Assembly (NCBI GenBank): GCA_964467585.1
Contig: CAYXRF010000007.1
Location: forward strand, 40,485 to 104,484
Reading direction: 5' to 3'
Source: CALVLD01 sp964467585
GTDB taxonomy: Bacteria; Bacillota; Clostridia; Christensenellales; CAG-138
Length of the DNA: 64,000 bases
Shown piece by piece: positions 1-7,696 of this stretch. How positions within the stretch are numbered: position 1 is the stretch's first letter; each line of letters opens with the position of its first letter. The translations under genes and the position numbers were made by a program. The notes below the pieces were generated by a model that saw nothing but the letters and a program-made list of their open reading frames with translations, did no database searches and was not told where the DNA came from.

Positions 1-3000
1 GCCCCGATGCTTGTTGTTGACGAATCAATCACAAGATTACCGATTGTATTTACGCACGTTGTTTCATTAGCGCAGTAGAACAGCCTTTCAGGTATAATCC
101 CCGAGGGCGTTGTCAAATTGACCGTGCCGTAATTTACTGAGCCATCGCATGCGCCCAGCAGTGAATATGGCTTTGAGGAATCCGTGCTGCTCGGCAGCCA
201 TCCGTTCAGTGTGAGGCTTGTTATGTCGCATCCTTTGTCGAATATTCCTCTTGTGTATGTTTGCCCTGCAACCTGACCATATGAGCATTCGCCATCCACA
301 AGCGCCTGTGCAGCGTACACATCCGTGCTTATGCCAATCATAACTGTGTTAAGATTGTTGTTAGCAAACGCTCTGCCGCCCAGATACCTGATGTTTCTTG
401 CGTCAATGTGATTGTAGCTTTGGGTGATAGTCGAGAAAATCCCGTTGAAGGTATCGGAGACAATCGTTTGGCAGCCGTTCATATCAAGCGTGCAGCCGTA
501 TAGCTTGGCGTTAAGAACGATAGAATTGTCAATCGTTACAAGATTATTCAGCTTGATGACTGCCCCCCACGCGTTGACGGACCTTAGGGCGGAAGCGTCC
601 GGAGTGTACGCGCCCGAAAGGTCAAGCGTGCCGCCCGTGCCGGCGGAGTTCTGCGCGAATGTTTCAAGCGTGAAGCCTGCCTCTGAGGGATTGCCCAGCA
701 CAACGCCATAGAAAGCGTAGCCGCCCAGACTTTGCATCCCCGCAAAGTTGGCGGGACGTGCCGCGGAGGTTTTGATAACGGCGTTTCTGAACGCATTTGC
801 GCCTATCGCCTCAACATAGTTGAGCGAAAGAGATGTGAGCTTTGCACCATAGAACGCACCGTCCTCAATACGGGTGCATACAATGGGGATAACCGTGTTT
901 ATATAAACGGTTGGCTCAAGGGATATCGAAAGCCTGAAGCAATGTTCCCCCAGCGTGGTTATGTCGTATTGCTGCGCGCTGTAATAGACTGACGCAGGTA
1001 TCATGCTGTCGTTTAATGACCCTCTGTAATACACAAGCTGCGCCGTGCTGCCCGTAAGTATTTTGTAGAAGCCGTTTGTGTTTGGCTCAAAGAAATCATA
1101 GCGCTCATATGCGTGATATGCCCACTGTGAGTAAGCCGTGCGGAAATCGCCCAGCAGATACTCGTACATGAACAGTACGGTTTGATTGACGTTGAAGCCG
1201 TTCAAAACCGTTGTGGTTACGGGGATTGTGGAATCCCAAGTGACATAAATCGACCTGCCCGAGGCAACCACAAACGCGTTGCTGCCTATTGAGGTTATCG
1301 TGTTTGATATGGTCAGGAATTCAATGCTTGTTCCGTAGAAGGCGCTTGCTCCGACAGACGTTTCGGAAAGTGGCAGAGCCAGCTCCGTCAGCGAAGCAAG
1401 TCCCTGCAGTGCCGAGGACGGAATTGCGCCGCCCAGCATAACCGCATATGTAAGATCAAGCGATGAAAGCGTTGTAAGGTTGGTTTTGATATAGGTGAAG
1501 TCACTCGATTGAACCTTGCCCGTATCAAACGTCCATATGGTGAGCTTTGCGATATTGTATCTTTCACCAAGGAAAGCGGAGTTATCGCTGTCTGTAAAAT
1601 ATGAATCAAGCAGCGTGCCGACACGATCGGTATCCACAAGCAAAATTACGGTATAATCGCGCCCCGCATTGCGGATAACCTGCGATTCGCCGCTGAAGCC
1701 GCTTTCAATATCGACGTCAAAGAAGTAATTTGCGCCTGTGACGTGCCAGCCCGTTGTCGCGCCCGCGGCGTTTATGGCGCGTGCATTGGAGTTGCGGGAC
1801 GGATTGAGCGGAACCCCGTTAATCCCGTTGGCGCTTGTGTAACGGCCGACCGCCCATGCGGGCATTGTAACTGCGTACAGTCCCTCTCCCGTGTTTGTGA
1901 AACGGTTGCAGTTCAATATATAGATTTGCTCCGCGCCCCCGCCTGAGGACGCCATGGATGCAAGGTCAATATTCTCAATTTCACCATAGTTATATATGGC
2001 AATGTCATACGCCCCGCTTGCCGCGTGAAGCGTGCCTGTCTTTGAGTTGGAATTAATCATCACGCCTGTTTCGGACGCTATCTCCATATCGGCATAATCC
2101 GCCGACGCCGCGCCCGTCCAAACCCATACCTGCGCTGCCGTCTGCGTATAGCCGTAATTCACATGGTCATAATCTCTCAGGCAGTTCACATAAAAGTCGC
2201 CACCTGTGACCTGATTCTGCGCAGCGTCATAATGCCCAAGTATTATGCTTGCGTTTGACACGCTTGCAACGCTGCCCGAACCGATAAGCTCAAACGATGT
2301 GTTTGGCATATCGATTATCAAATCCCCCCACACATAAAGCATTGAGCTGCCCGTTATAACAAGTGAACAGCTGCCCGACGATGCTGCGTCATAGGCAAGA
2401 TTGCCCTGCACCGTGAGGGTATGCCCGTTTAGATTGAGGTTGACCCTTTGCAAAATTGTAAGCGACGTTACCTCAACGTCTGCCATCAGGAATATGGTAT
2501 CGTTGTTTGCGGCTGCGTTAACCGCCTGAATAAACGCGGCGGAGCTGTCAACATACACGGTGTTTCCGCCCGATTCGTTGTCATTTTCGGGCGCATTCTT
2601 TTGCTTTGTTGTAACCGTTGCGTCAACCCTAACCTCAAAATCGTTAAGGTCGATAATGTTAAGATTTACGTCCCGTGCATCGGGAATGTAATACGTTGGA
2701 TAGTTGTAGCAGCAATACTCGAGAACATAGTATTTTATCGAGCCTGCGCCTATCTCACCGATTTTGGAGTTTGCGCCCATTGTAACAAGCGTGTAGCTTA
2801 ACGGGTCTGTCGCAATATTTTCCGCTGTGGAAGCATTATATGTGTTTTCCGCAAAGTCGATAAGCGCAGCCTCCGGATCCCCGGCGAGTGCGCTGTTGAC
2901 TGTTATCGGGGATATGCGGAAATAGAAATAGTTAAGCATATCCTCATCAAATGCGTTGCCGAGAACGCTGTCAAGCATGAGATAGGATTTGACGTCGATA

Positions 3001-3455
3001 GTACCGCCGTTGGTAATAGCTATGTAGCGGGCGTCCACGGAGCCTGCCGACCAATTTGTATTGTCAACAATGCCCTGCACCTTTGCGGTGTCGCGGCCTG
3101 TGTGAATGCCGTTTTCAACCTCCTCGGTTTGGTTGTTGTCGCCAACCACGGTTACCATGTCGATCTCGTAAAGAGTTTGATTTTCGTACTTGTAGATATC
3201 GACATGAACCTGCATCGCGCCGACCTCAAGCTGTCCGTTCGTTGCCTGCTGAACGGATGTGAACCACGCGACTGTAATCACGCCCGAAAGCAGCAGCGCC
3301 GCCACTATGGAGGTGAGTATTATTGCAAGCCTTTTGTGCTTGATACCCGAAACGGTACTGCGCACGCCGCAAAGCAGCCTATCGGCGGCCGACGCCGCTG
3401 CGCGTCCCGTGTTTTTTAGCCTTTCAGACCATTTAGACAGTTTATTACGATTCAT
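1..3455 (-). CDS. Giant LRR_5/BspA-like surface protein with SipW-type signal (C-terminus outside window)
   Basis: An open frame runs from an ATG at 3455 to the left edge without a stop, so at least 1151 residues are present and the C-terminus is missing. The N-terminus has a long charged region (about 1-42), a hydrophobic stretch (about 43-62) and the VAWFTS motif at 62-67 typical of SipW-cognate export signals. Residues of roughly 290-450 are rich in short beta-strand repeats such as LNLNGHTLTVQG, resembling a right-handed beta-helix. Further on come BspA-type leucine-rich repeats (ITSIGSNAF, VEAIGANAFRN, IRYLGGRAFANN). The start codon lies inside the 3' end of the signal peptidase gene at 3445-4059 (11 bp overlap), which suggests translational coupling between the peptidase and a likely substrate. 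The role is inferred to be an adhesin or matrix component; ligand unknown. Confidence 0.85.
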   Translation of the reverse strand, partial: MNRNKLSKWSERLKNTGRAAASAADRLLCGVRSTVSGIKHKRLAIILTSIVAALLLSGVITVAWFTSVQQATNGQLEVGAMQVHVDIYKYENQTLYEIDMVTVVGDNNQTEEVENGIHTGRDTAKVQGIVDNTNWSAGSVDARYIAITNGGTIDVKSYLMLDSVLGNAFDEDMLNYFYFRISPITVNSALAGDPEAALIDFAENTYNASTAENIATDPLSYTLVTMGANSKIGEIGAGSIKYYVLEYCCYNYPTYYIPDARDVNLNIIDLNDFEVRVDATVTTKQKNAPENDNESGGNTVYVDSSAAFIQAVNAAANNDTIFLMADVEVTSLTILQRVNLNLNGHTLTVQGNLAYDAASSGSCSLVITGSSMLYVWGDLIIDMPNTSFELIGSGSVASVSNASIILGHYDAAQNQVTGGDFYVNCLRDYDHVNYGYTQTAAQVWVWTGAASADYADMEIASETGVMINSNSKTGTLHAASGAYDIAIYNYGEIENIDLASMASSGGGAEQIYILNCNRFTNTGEGLYAVTMPAWAVGRYTSANGINGVPLNPSRNSNARAINAAGATTGWHVTGANYFFDVDIESGFSGESQVIRNAGRDYTVILLVDTDRVGTLLDSYFTDSDNSAFLGERYNIAKLTIWTFDTGKVQSSDFTYIKTNLTTLSSLDLTYAVMLGGAIPSSALQGLASLTELALPLSETSVGASAFYGTSIEFLTISNTITSIGSNAFVVASGRSIYVTWDSTIPVTTTVLNGFNVNQTVLFMYEYLLGDFRTAYSQWAYHAYERYDFFEPNTNGFYKILTGSTAQLVYYRGSLNDSMIPASVYYSAQQYDITTLGEHCFRLSISLEPTVYINTVIPIVCTRIEDGAFYGAKLTSLSLNYVEAIGANAFRNAVIKTSAARPANFAGMQSLGGYAFYGVVLGNPSEAGFTLETFAQNSAGTGGTLDLSGAYTPDASALRSVNAWGAVIKLNNLVTIDNSIVLNAKLYGCTLDMNGCQTIVSDTFNGIFSTITQSYNHIDARNIRYLGGRAFANNNLNTVMIGISTDVYAAQALVDGECSYGQVAGQTYTRGIFDKGCDITSLTLNGWLPSSTDSSKPYSLLGACDGSVNYGTVNLTTPSGIIPERLFYCANETTCVNTIGNLVIDSSTTSIG

Positions 3456-4059
3456 CCGTTCCATCCGTTCCACCCGTCTCGCCTGTAATTTCTTTTTTGG
3501 AGGACTTTTCGCCATCCGCGTCATTCCGCTTTGCGGTCAGCCGATATATTTCAATCCCCAGCACCGCCATAAGCGGGATAATTATTATCAGCAGACCCCA
3601 TTTTGTGAGGAAAACCTTGTAAAATGCCGCAAGCACCTTGAGCTTTCTCACAAATTTGCCTATCACCTGATCGCCCGTCAGCTCCGGATCCTCAACCGAG
3701 TTTGCGGTCCCCTTGGTGAGAATATGCCACACTCCGTCATCATCAACATATGGCTCCTCAATTACCTTATGGCAAACCGTCTGCCCAACCTTTAAGCCCG
3801 CAATCCTGCCATCGTTGGAATAGGTGATTATATCACCGTTTTTAACGTTGCAGGCGTCGATATCCTTACAGAGGATAACGTCCCCGGCAAGTATTTCCGG
3901 ACTCATGCTCCCCGTTGTGACATAGTTGATTCTATATCCGAAAAGCTGAGGCTCCTTGCCCTTGAATCGCTGTACTATCACGACAGTCATTATCGTAAGC
4001 ACGGCAACCACCAGCACAATTGAGAACACGCGCCAGATTATTTTAAGAGCCTTCTTCAT
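3445..4059 (-). CDS. SipW/ER-type signal peptidase I (first of two in cluster)
   Basis: This 204-residue membrane protein matches the archaeal/eukaryotic-type signal peptidase family that includes Bacillus SipW (TIGR02228-like). A transmembrane helix (about 7-29) is followed by the nucleophile box TTGSMSPEI (Ser51), the box VCHKVIEE with His97 where bacterial-type enzymes have the general-base lysine, and the acidic box TKGTANSVEDPE. A second helix lies near 155-172, with a charged low-complexity tail. The Ser/His arrangement is what SipW uses to process TasA-type precursors. It sits between four exported proteins upstream and the giant LRR protein downstream. A GGAGG site lies just before the ATG. 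The inferred job is cleavage of the AWF-type signals encoded in this cluster; which substrates it takes relative to the second peptidase (12110-12925) cannot be read from sequence. Confidence 0.9.
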   Translation of the reverse strand: MKKALKIIWRVFSIVLVVAVLTIMTVVIVQRFKGKEPQLFGYRINYVTTGSMSPEILAGDVILCKDIDACNVKNGDIITYSNDGRIAGLKVGQTVCHKVIEEPYVDDDGVWHILTKGTANSVEDPELTGDQVIGKFVRKLKVLAAFYKVFLTKWGLLIIIIPLMAVLGIEIYRLTAKRNDADGEKSSKKEITGETGGTDGTDES

Positions 4060-4072
4060 GCGGGAACCTCCG

Positions 4073-4747
4073 TCAGCTGTTGAACATCAACCGCATAAAG
4101 TCGATGTAAACCGAGGAGCCTATGCACTCGTTGCCCGCCTCGGTATCGATATATATGTACCAATACACACGGACTGTGGAGTTTGCTCCCACAAACAGAT
4201 GCCTTGCAAGCGGAAGGCTTGTTACCTTCATCATCGCCCTGCCCTCCGCGCCGAACTCCGCCGTTGCGTCAAGAGCAATGCTTGAATAGTTGCTTAGTGA
4301 AACCGTGGGGCTTGTCACCGCAACATAAAGATAATTGTTTAGCACGGTATCATAGAAAACATCTTCAAGATAAAGGCTGACATATGTGTCGCCCGATGAG
4401 TTGTTTATGATATCCGTATAGAAATACTGTCTTTCGCCCGGAAGCAGATAATCGGTAAGCTCCAGACAGTCCTGACGCGTAAGCGCCACATACTGATTAT
4501 CGCTGTCAAGCGAGAACATGGGCAGATATTCGATAGAATCCGTTTCGGCGTCCTTCACCCCGACATAGGTGCGAAGCTCCGAATCGTTTGAACCTATCTT
4601 GATTGTCTTTTCATACTGCATCGCGCTGCCCTGATATACGCGTGCGCGAAACCATCCGTACCCGCCGACTGCCGTAAGCATCAGCACGGCGACAAGCACG
4701 CAAATGTGTCGGACGATATCAAGCTTTCTGCCGCAATTTGTCATCAT
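4073..4747 (-). CDS. SipW-dependent-type exported protein, divergent paralogue
   Basis: A 224-residue protein with a short cytoplasmic N-terminus, one hydrophobic segment (about 14-29) and a GGYGWFR motif at its end, a variant of the AWF signature of SipW-cognate signals. The remainder is beta-rich with no cysteine pair and no recognised catalytic motif. Near the C-terminus, VRVYWYIYIDTEAGNECIG aligns in position with the W-[IL]-E-G-x-D strand found in its paralogues, but the WIEG core is not kept. The gene overlaps the upstream gene by 4 bp and is followed after 13 bp by the signal peptidase gene. Probably a minor subunit or accessory factor of the same surface structure; this is inferred from position and signal only. 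Confidence 0.75.
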   Translation of the reverse strand: MMTNCGRKLDIVRHICVLVAVLMLTAVGGYGWFRARVYQGSAMQYEKTIKIGSNDSELRTYVGVKDAETDSIEYLPMFSLDSDNQYVALTRQDCLELTDYLLPGERQYFYTDIINNSSGDTYVSLYLEDVFYDTVLNNYLYVAVTSPTVSLSNYSSIALDATAEFGAEGRAMMKVTSLPLARHLFVGANSTVRVYWYIYIDTEAGNECIGSSVYIDFMRLMFNS

Positions 4748-5607
4748 GCACCCGGATCGTCATAGGTTTTGAAAAACAGCGAGAGGAAGAATGTTGTTCC
4801 CGCAATATCGGCTTCGTCGATGCAAAGCGGATCCGCCCCCTCAAGCCAGATACAGACGGTTATCGAAACCGTTGAGTCGCCCGCTATGCTGAAAAGCGGA
4901 TTGGCCGAGCTTGAATAGCTGCCAAAGCTCTGCACATACTGCCCCGCGGCATTGTATATGGGCACGCCCGTTTCTGCGTTGCAGGACGCGACAGGCAGAG
5001 TGCGCGTTGCGGAATGGGGATCGTCCATCTCTCCATCGCTTTCGCTGTCCCAGTTTTCTGCAAAGATATAGGTTGTTGACGTGCCGCCGTCAATGCTGTA
5101 TGTAAGCGAAACGCGAACGGGCACTATCGCCGTTGTAGGATCGTCCGCGGTCCCTCGAATATAGCATTGGGAAGCGTCCAGCCACACGGGGCGCGCCGTT
5201 GCTGTTTGAAACTCCGCATCGACCTTCAATTCAAAATTGAATGTTATGTATGTGCTGTTCTTGTCATTGTCGTTGGCTTGCCTGACATATATGCCGTATG
5301 GGTCGCCATTCTCGGTGTTTTTCTCATTATCACGAATGAAAATCGTTGAACCGTCCGCACTTGACGCCTCCGCAAGGAAGAACGCAACCGACGGGTCGCT
5401 GATAAAGTCGTTAATATTGATGACCTCCGCAGGGTCGTTATTGAGAAGCATCGTAAGCCCCGGAGAGTTGGTTATGCTGATATCGCTGCCGACAAGCTGA
5501 GGAGACATGCCGCCCTCAATCCAAGCGTAAACGCCAAGCACGGCAAGCCCCATCACCTCAACGATGGCGACAATGGCGAGTATGAATCTTTTTGGTTGCT
5601 TTTTCAT
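4744..5607 (-). CDS. SipW-dependent-type exported protein (TasA/camelysin-like)
   Basis: A 287-residue protein. The start chosen is the ATG at 5607, because an AGAAGGGGG ribosome-binding site sits 9 bases upstream; an in-frame TTG at 5628 lies inside the previous gene and would destroy that site. The N-terminus is MKKQPKRF, a hydrophobic helix and then VYAWIEGG, a SipW-type signal. The ectodomain is acidic and beta-rich and ends with VTVCIWLEGADPLCIDEADI, the strand shared by this cluster's paralogues. It overlaps the following gene by 4 bp, so it is co-translated within the cluster. Inferred to be a structural or accessory subunit; no enzymatic motif is visible. Confidence 0.8.
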   Translation of the reverse strand: MKKQPKRFILAIVAIVEVMGLAVLGVYAWIEGGMSPQLVGSDISITNSPGLTMLLNNDPAEVININDFISDPSVAFFLAEASSADGSTIFIRDNEKNTENGDPYGIYVRQANDNDKNSTYITFNFELKVDAEFQTATARPVWLDASQCYIRGTADDPTTAIVPVRVSLTYSIDGGTSTTYIFAENWDSESDGEMDDPHSATRTLPVASCNAETGVPIYNAAGQYVQSFGSYSSSANPLFSIAGDSTVSITVCIWLEGADPLCIDEADIAGTTFFLSLFFKTYDDPGA

Positions 5608-5624
5608 CGCTGCCGTCCCCCTTC

Positions 5625-6608
5625 TCAATCGCCGCCGGATACTGTCTCAAACCCGTAAAGGCAGAGAGTAACGTCAATAACACCGCCCGCAAGCGCACGC
5701 CGCGCCTCACGGTCGCAGCCCTCTATCCATATGCAGACAGTCACCGCGCCTTCGTAAAAGCCCGTTTCGCTGTTGTATGCAAGGTCGATAATGTGCGCGT
5801 CAAGCGCATCGCCCACAGGCGGATTCGCAGCGGTTATCGAAGCCAATATCGCATCGCCTATCACAGCGATATTCGCATCCTCAAGGTTTGTTCTGACCTT
5901 TGCCGCCGTGTAATAGTAATGCGGCGTCTGCGGCGTGCCGCTTGTAACGTTCATCTGCCAGTTTGATTCATTCTGCTGCGCGTTTGCGACATAGCTTAGC
6001 TGATACTGAGAATTTGGCTCCCACACGAAAATGGTTTGCGGGTCGCTTCCTGTGGAAACAAACGACACCCGTGCGGCGCCCGCTATGCAGTCGCGTGAGA
6101 ATGAACCGTAAAGGCTTTTGTTGTTGGCGGTATCGCTTGCGGAAAGCCCCGTCAATGTCTGAGCGTTTGGCGTGACTGCGCTTCCGCTGCCGAGATAAAC
6201 CGCCATATGCTTATTTGAGCGGATATAAAGCGTTTCACGGATGTATGACTCACCCGCTGTGGGATTGCTGTCCCACACGGCGGACTCGTCAAGCCACGGC
6301 TCCGCAACGGAAACGCCGACAGCTGAGTCATACTGCTGAACAAGCGCGGGACGAATCAGCGTGTTGCCGTCCCCCGTAAGGTCTATCATGCTGAGATTTT
6401 CGTATGAGAGATCAACGGCGTTGGAGTACTCGCCCGTTTCGCCGACGCGTATCTCAAGAAACTCCGCTGTCTGAACCTGAAGCGTGGAGGTGTTTATCAC
6501 GTCTGTCGAGAGGTTCATATACCACGCGAAAACGCCCACCGCCGCAAGCAAAACCGCAAGCGTAACGGACGCGATGATAATCCACAGCTTTTTATTATGC
6601 CTTATCAT
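5625..6608 (-). CDS. SipW-dependent-type exported protein (TasA/camelysin-like)
   Basis: A 327-residue protein with N-terminus MIRHNKKLW, a helix (about 9-25) and the signal end VFAWYMN. It shares several blocks with the upstream neighbour at 6605-7630: LYGSFSRDCIAGAARVSF against PYGDFSIDNIAGAVRVAF, and VWEPNSQYQLSY against IWIPNPNYSVSV. The C-terminal strand is VTVCIWIEGCDREARRALAGG, very close to the neighbour's WIEGTDREANTVLSGG. The pair therefore looks like a duplication that then diverged. The start overlaps the preceding stop by 4 bp. Family-level knowledge (TasA, camelysin) suggests extracellular fibre or matrix components; the exact role is inferred. Confidence 0.82.
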   Translation of the reverse strand: MIRHNKKLWIIIASVTLAVLLAAVGVFAWYMNLSTDVINTSTLQVQTAEFLEIRVGETGEYSNAVDLSYENLSMIDLTGDGNTLIRPALVQQYDSAVGVSVAEPWLDESAVWDSNPTAGESYIRETLYIRSNKHMAVYLGSGSAVTPNAQTLTGLSASDTANNKSLYGSFSRDCIAGAARVSFVSTGSDPQTIFVWEPNSQYQLSYVANAQQNESNWQMNVTSGTPQTPHYYYTAAKVRTNLEDANIAVIGDAILASITAANPPVGDALDAHIIDLAYNSETGFYEGAVTVCIWIEGCDREARRALAGGVIDVTLCLYGFETVSGGD

Positions 6609-7630
6609 GAACCCTCCTGTATGGTGAGAAACTCAATCTCCGTGTCGAACATGCCGCCCGACAGCACTGTGTTCGCCTCACGGTCTGTCCCCTCTATCCA
6701 TATGCGAATTTTAACGCACACGTTGTAGGAATCGTTGCCGAGGTTATGCCAGAGACTGTTTGTTATCACAAAATAGTTGTTGTGGTTAAGCTGAGAGGTG
6801 TAGTTCACCCCCGCGCCATAGCTGACAACACTTGAACCGTTATAATAGGAATACGTCCCCTCCGCGGTGCCCGACGGGGTGAATGTAGCGGAGGTCGGCA
6901 GATTGTGAGCATCGTATGTGACGCTGACGCTGTAATTGGGATTTGGAATCCATATCAGCCCCAGCTGCTCGGTATACGGAACCATGACGTCCTGCCCTTC
7001 GGAGTCAACATAGTAAAGATCCCCGAAATCGTTGAACAGTATTTCATCACAGCTGACATCACCCGTTGGTACGCATACTATAAACGCCACGCGCACCGCG
7101 CCTGCGATATTGTCGATTGAAAAATCACCATAGGGGCTTTTTTTATCGGCGCTTTCGCCTGTGTAGGCGGTTGAAAGCGGGGAGACGGTGCTGTTGCCGC
7201 CAAGCGCCAGCTTTCCGCCCATGGTTGCGCGTATCACCGCGTAATAATCGATATAGCTGACAAGTGCCGTGTGATTATCCTCGTCAAACACAGCGCCCAT
7301 AGTCGTGACCTGCTGCCAAGTTCCGCTCATGGGAACACCCTGCGTAAACGGTGTGATAACGGGTGCATAAAGCAGCACGTGACCGTTTGCATCCTTTGTG
7401 CCAATGCCGCTGACGGGCGTAAGCACCGCCTGATACCCCTCAAGCGACTGCCCGTTGTAGAACGCGCTTGATGTGTTTAGGTGAGTGGAAATAGCGGGAG
7501 GCGACACCATATCTACGCCGTCTACGCTGCCGTGATTATATGTGATGAACCACGCCACTATTGCCGACACAAGCATAAGCATAAGCGTCAACATCAATAT
7601 GAAGTATCGCGTGATACTCTTTTTTGTCAT
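6605..7630 (-). CDS. SipW-dependent-type exported protein (TasA/camelysin-like)
   Basis: A 341-residue protein. The ATG at 7630 is preferred because GGAAGGGAGG lies just upstream; an in-frame GTG at 7648 overlaps that site. A basic N-terminus (MTKKSITRYF) leads into a helix and the motif IVAWFITYN. The body is a large beta-rich domain with the paired blocks described for the downstream paralogue and the C-terminal strand VKIRIWIEGTDREANTVLSGG. It is the first gene after the coiled-coil protein (66 bp gap), and the next gene starts with a 4 bp overlap. It is inferred to be an extracellular structural subunit. Confidence 0.82.
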   Translation of the reverse strand: MTKKSITRYFILMLTLMLMLVSAIVAWFITYNHGSVDGVDMVSPPAISTHLNTSSAFYNGQSLEGYQAVLTPVSGIGTKDANGHVLLYAPVITPFTQGVPMSGTWQQVTTMGAVFDEDNHTALVSYIDYYAVIRATMGGKLALGGNSTVSPLSTAYTGESADKKSPYGDFSIDNIAGAVRVAFIVCVPTGDVSCDEILFNDFGDLYYVDSEGQDVMVPYTEQLGLIWIPNPNYSVSVTYDAHNLPTSATFTPSGTAEGTYSYYNGSSVVSYGAGVNYTSQLNHNNYFVITNSLWHNLGNDSYNVCVKIRIWIEGTDREANTVLSGGMFDTEIEFLTIQEGS

Positions 7631-7696
7631 TTGCTGCCTCCCTTCCACCGCAAAAGCGGTAATCTATGGATTGATTGAAGGTTTTTTACCACCGAG

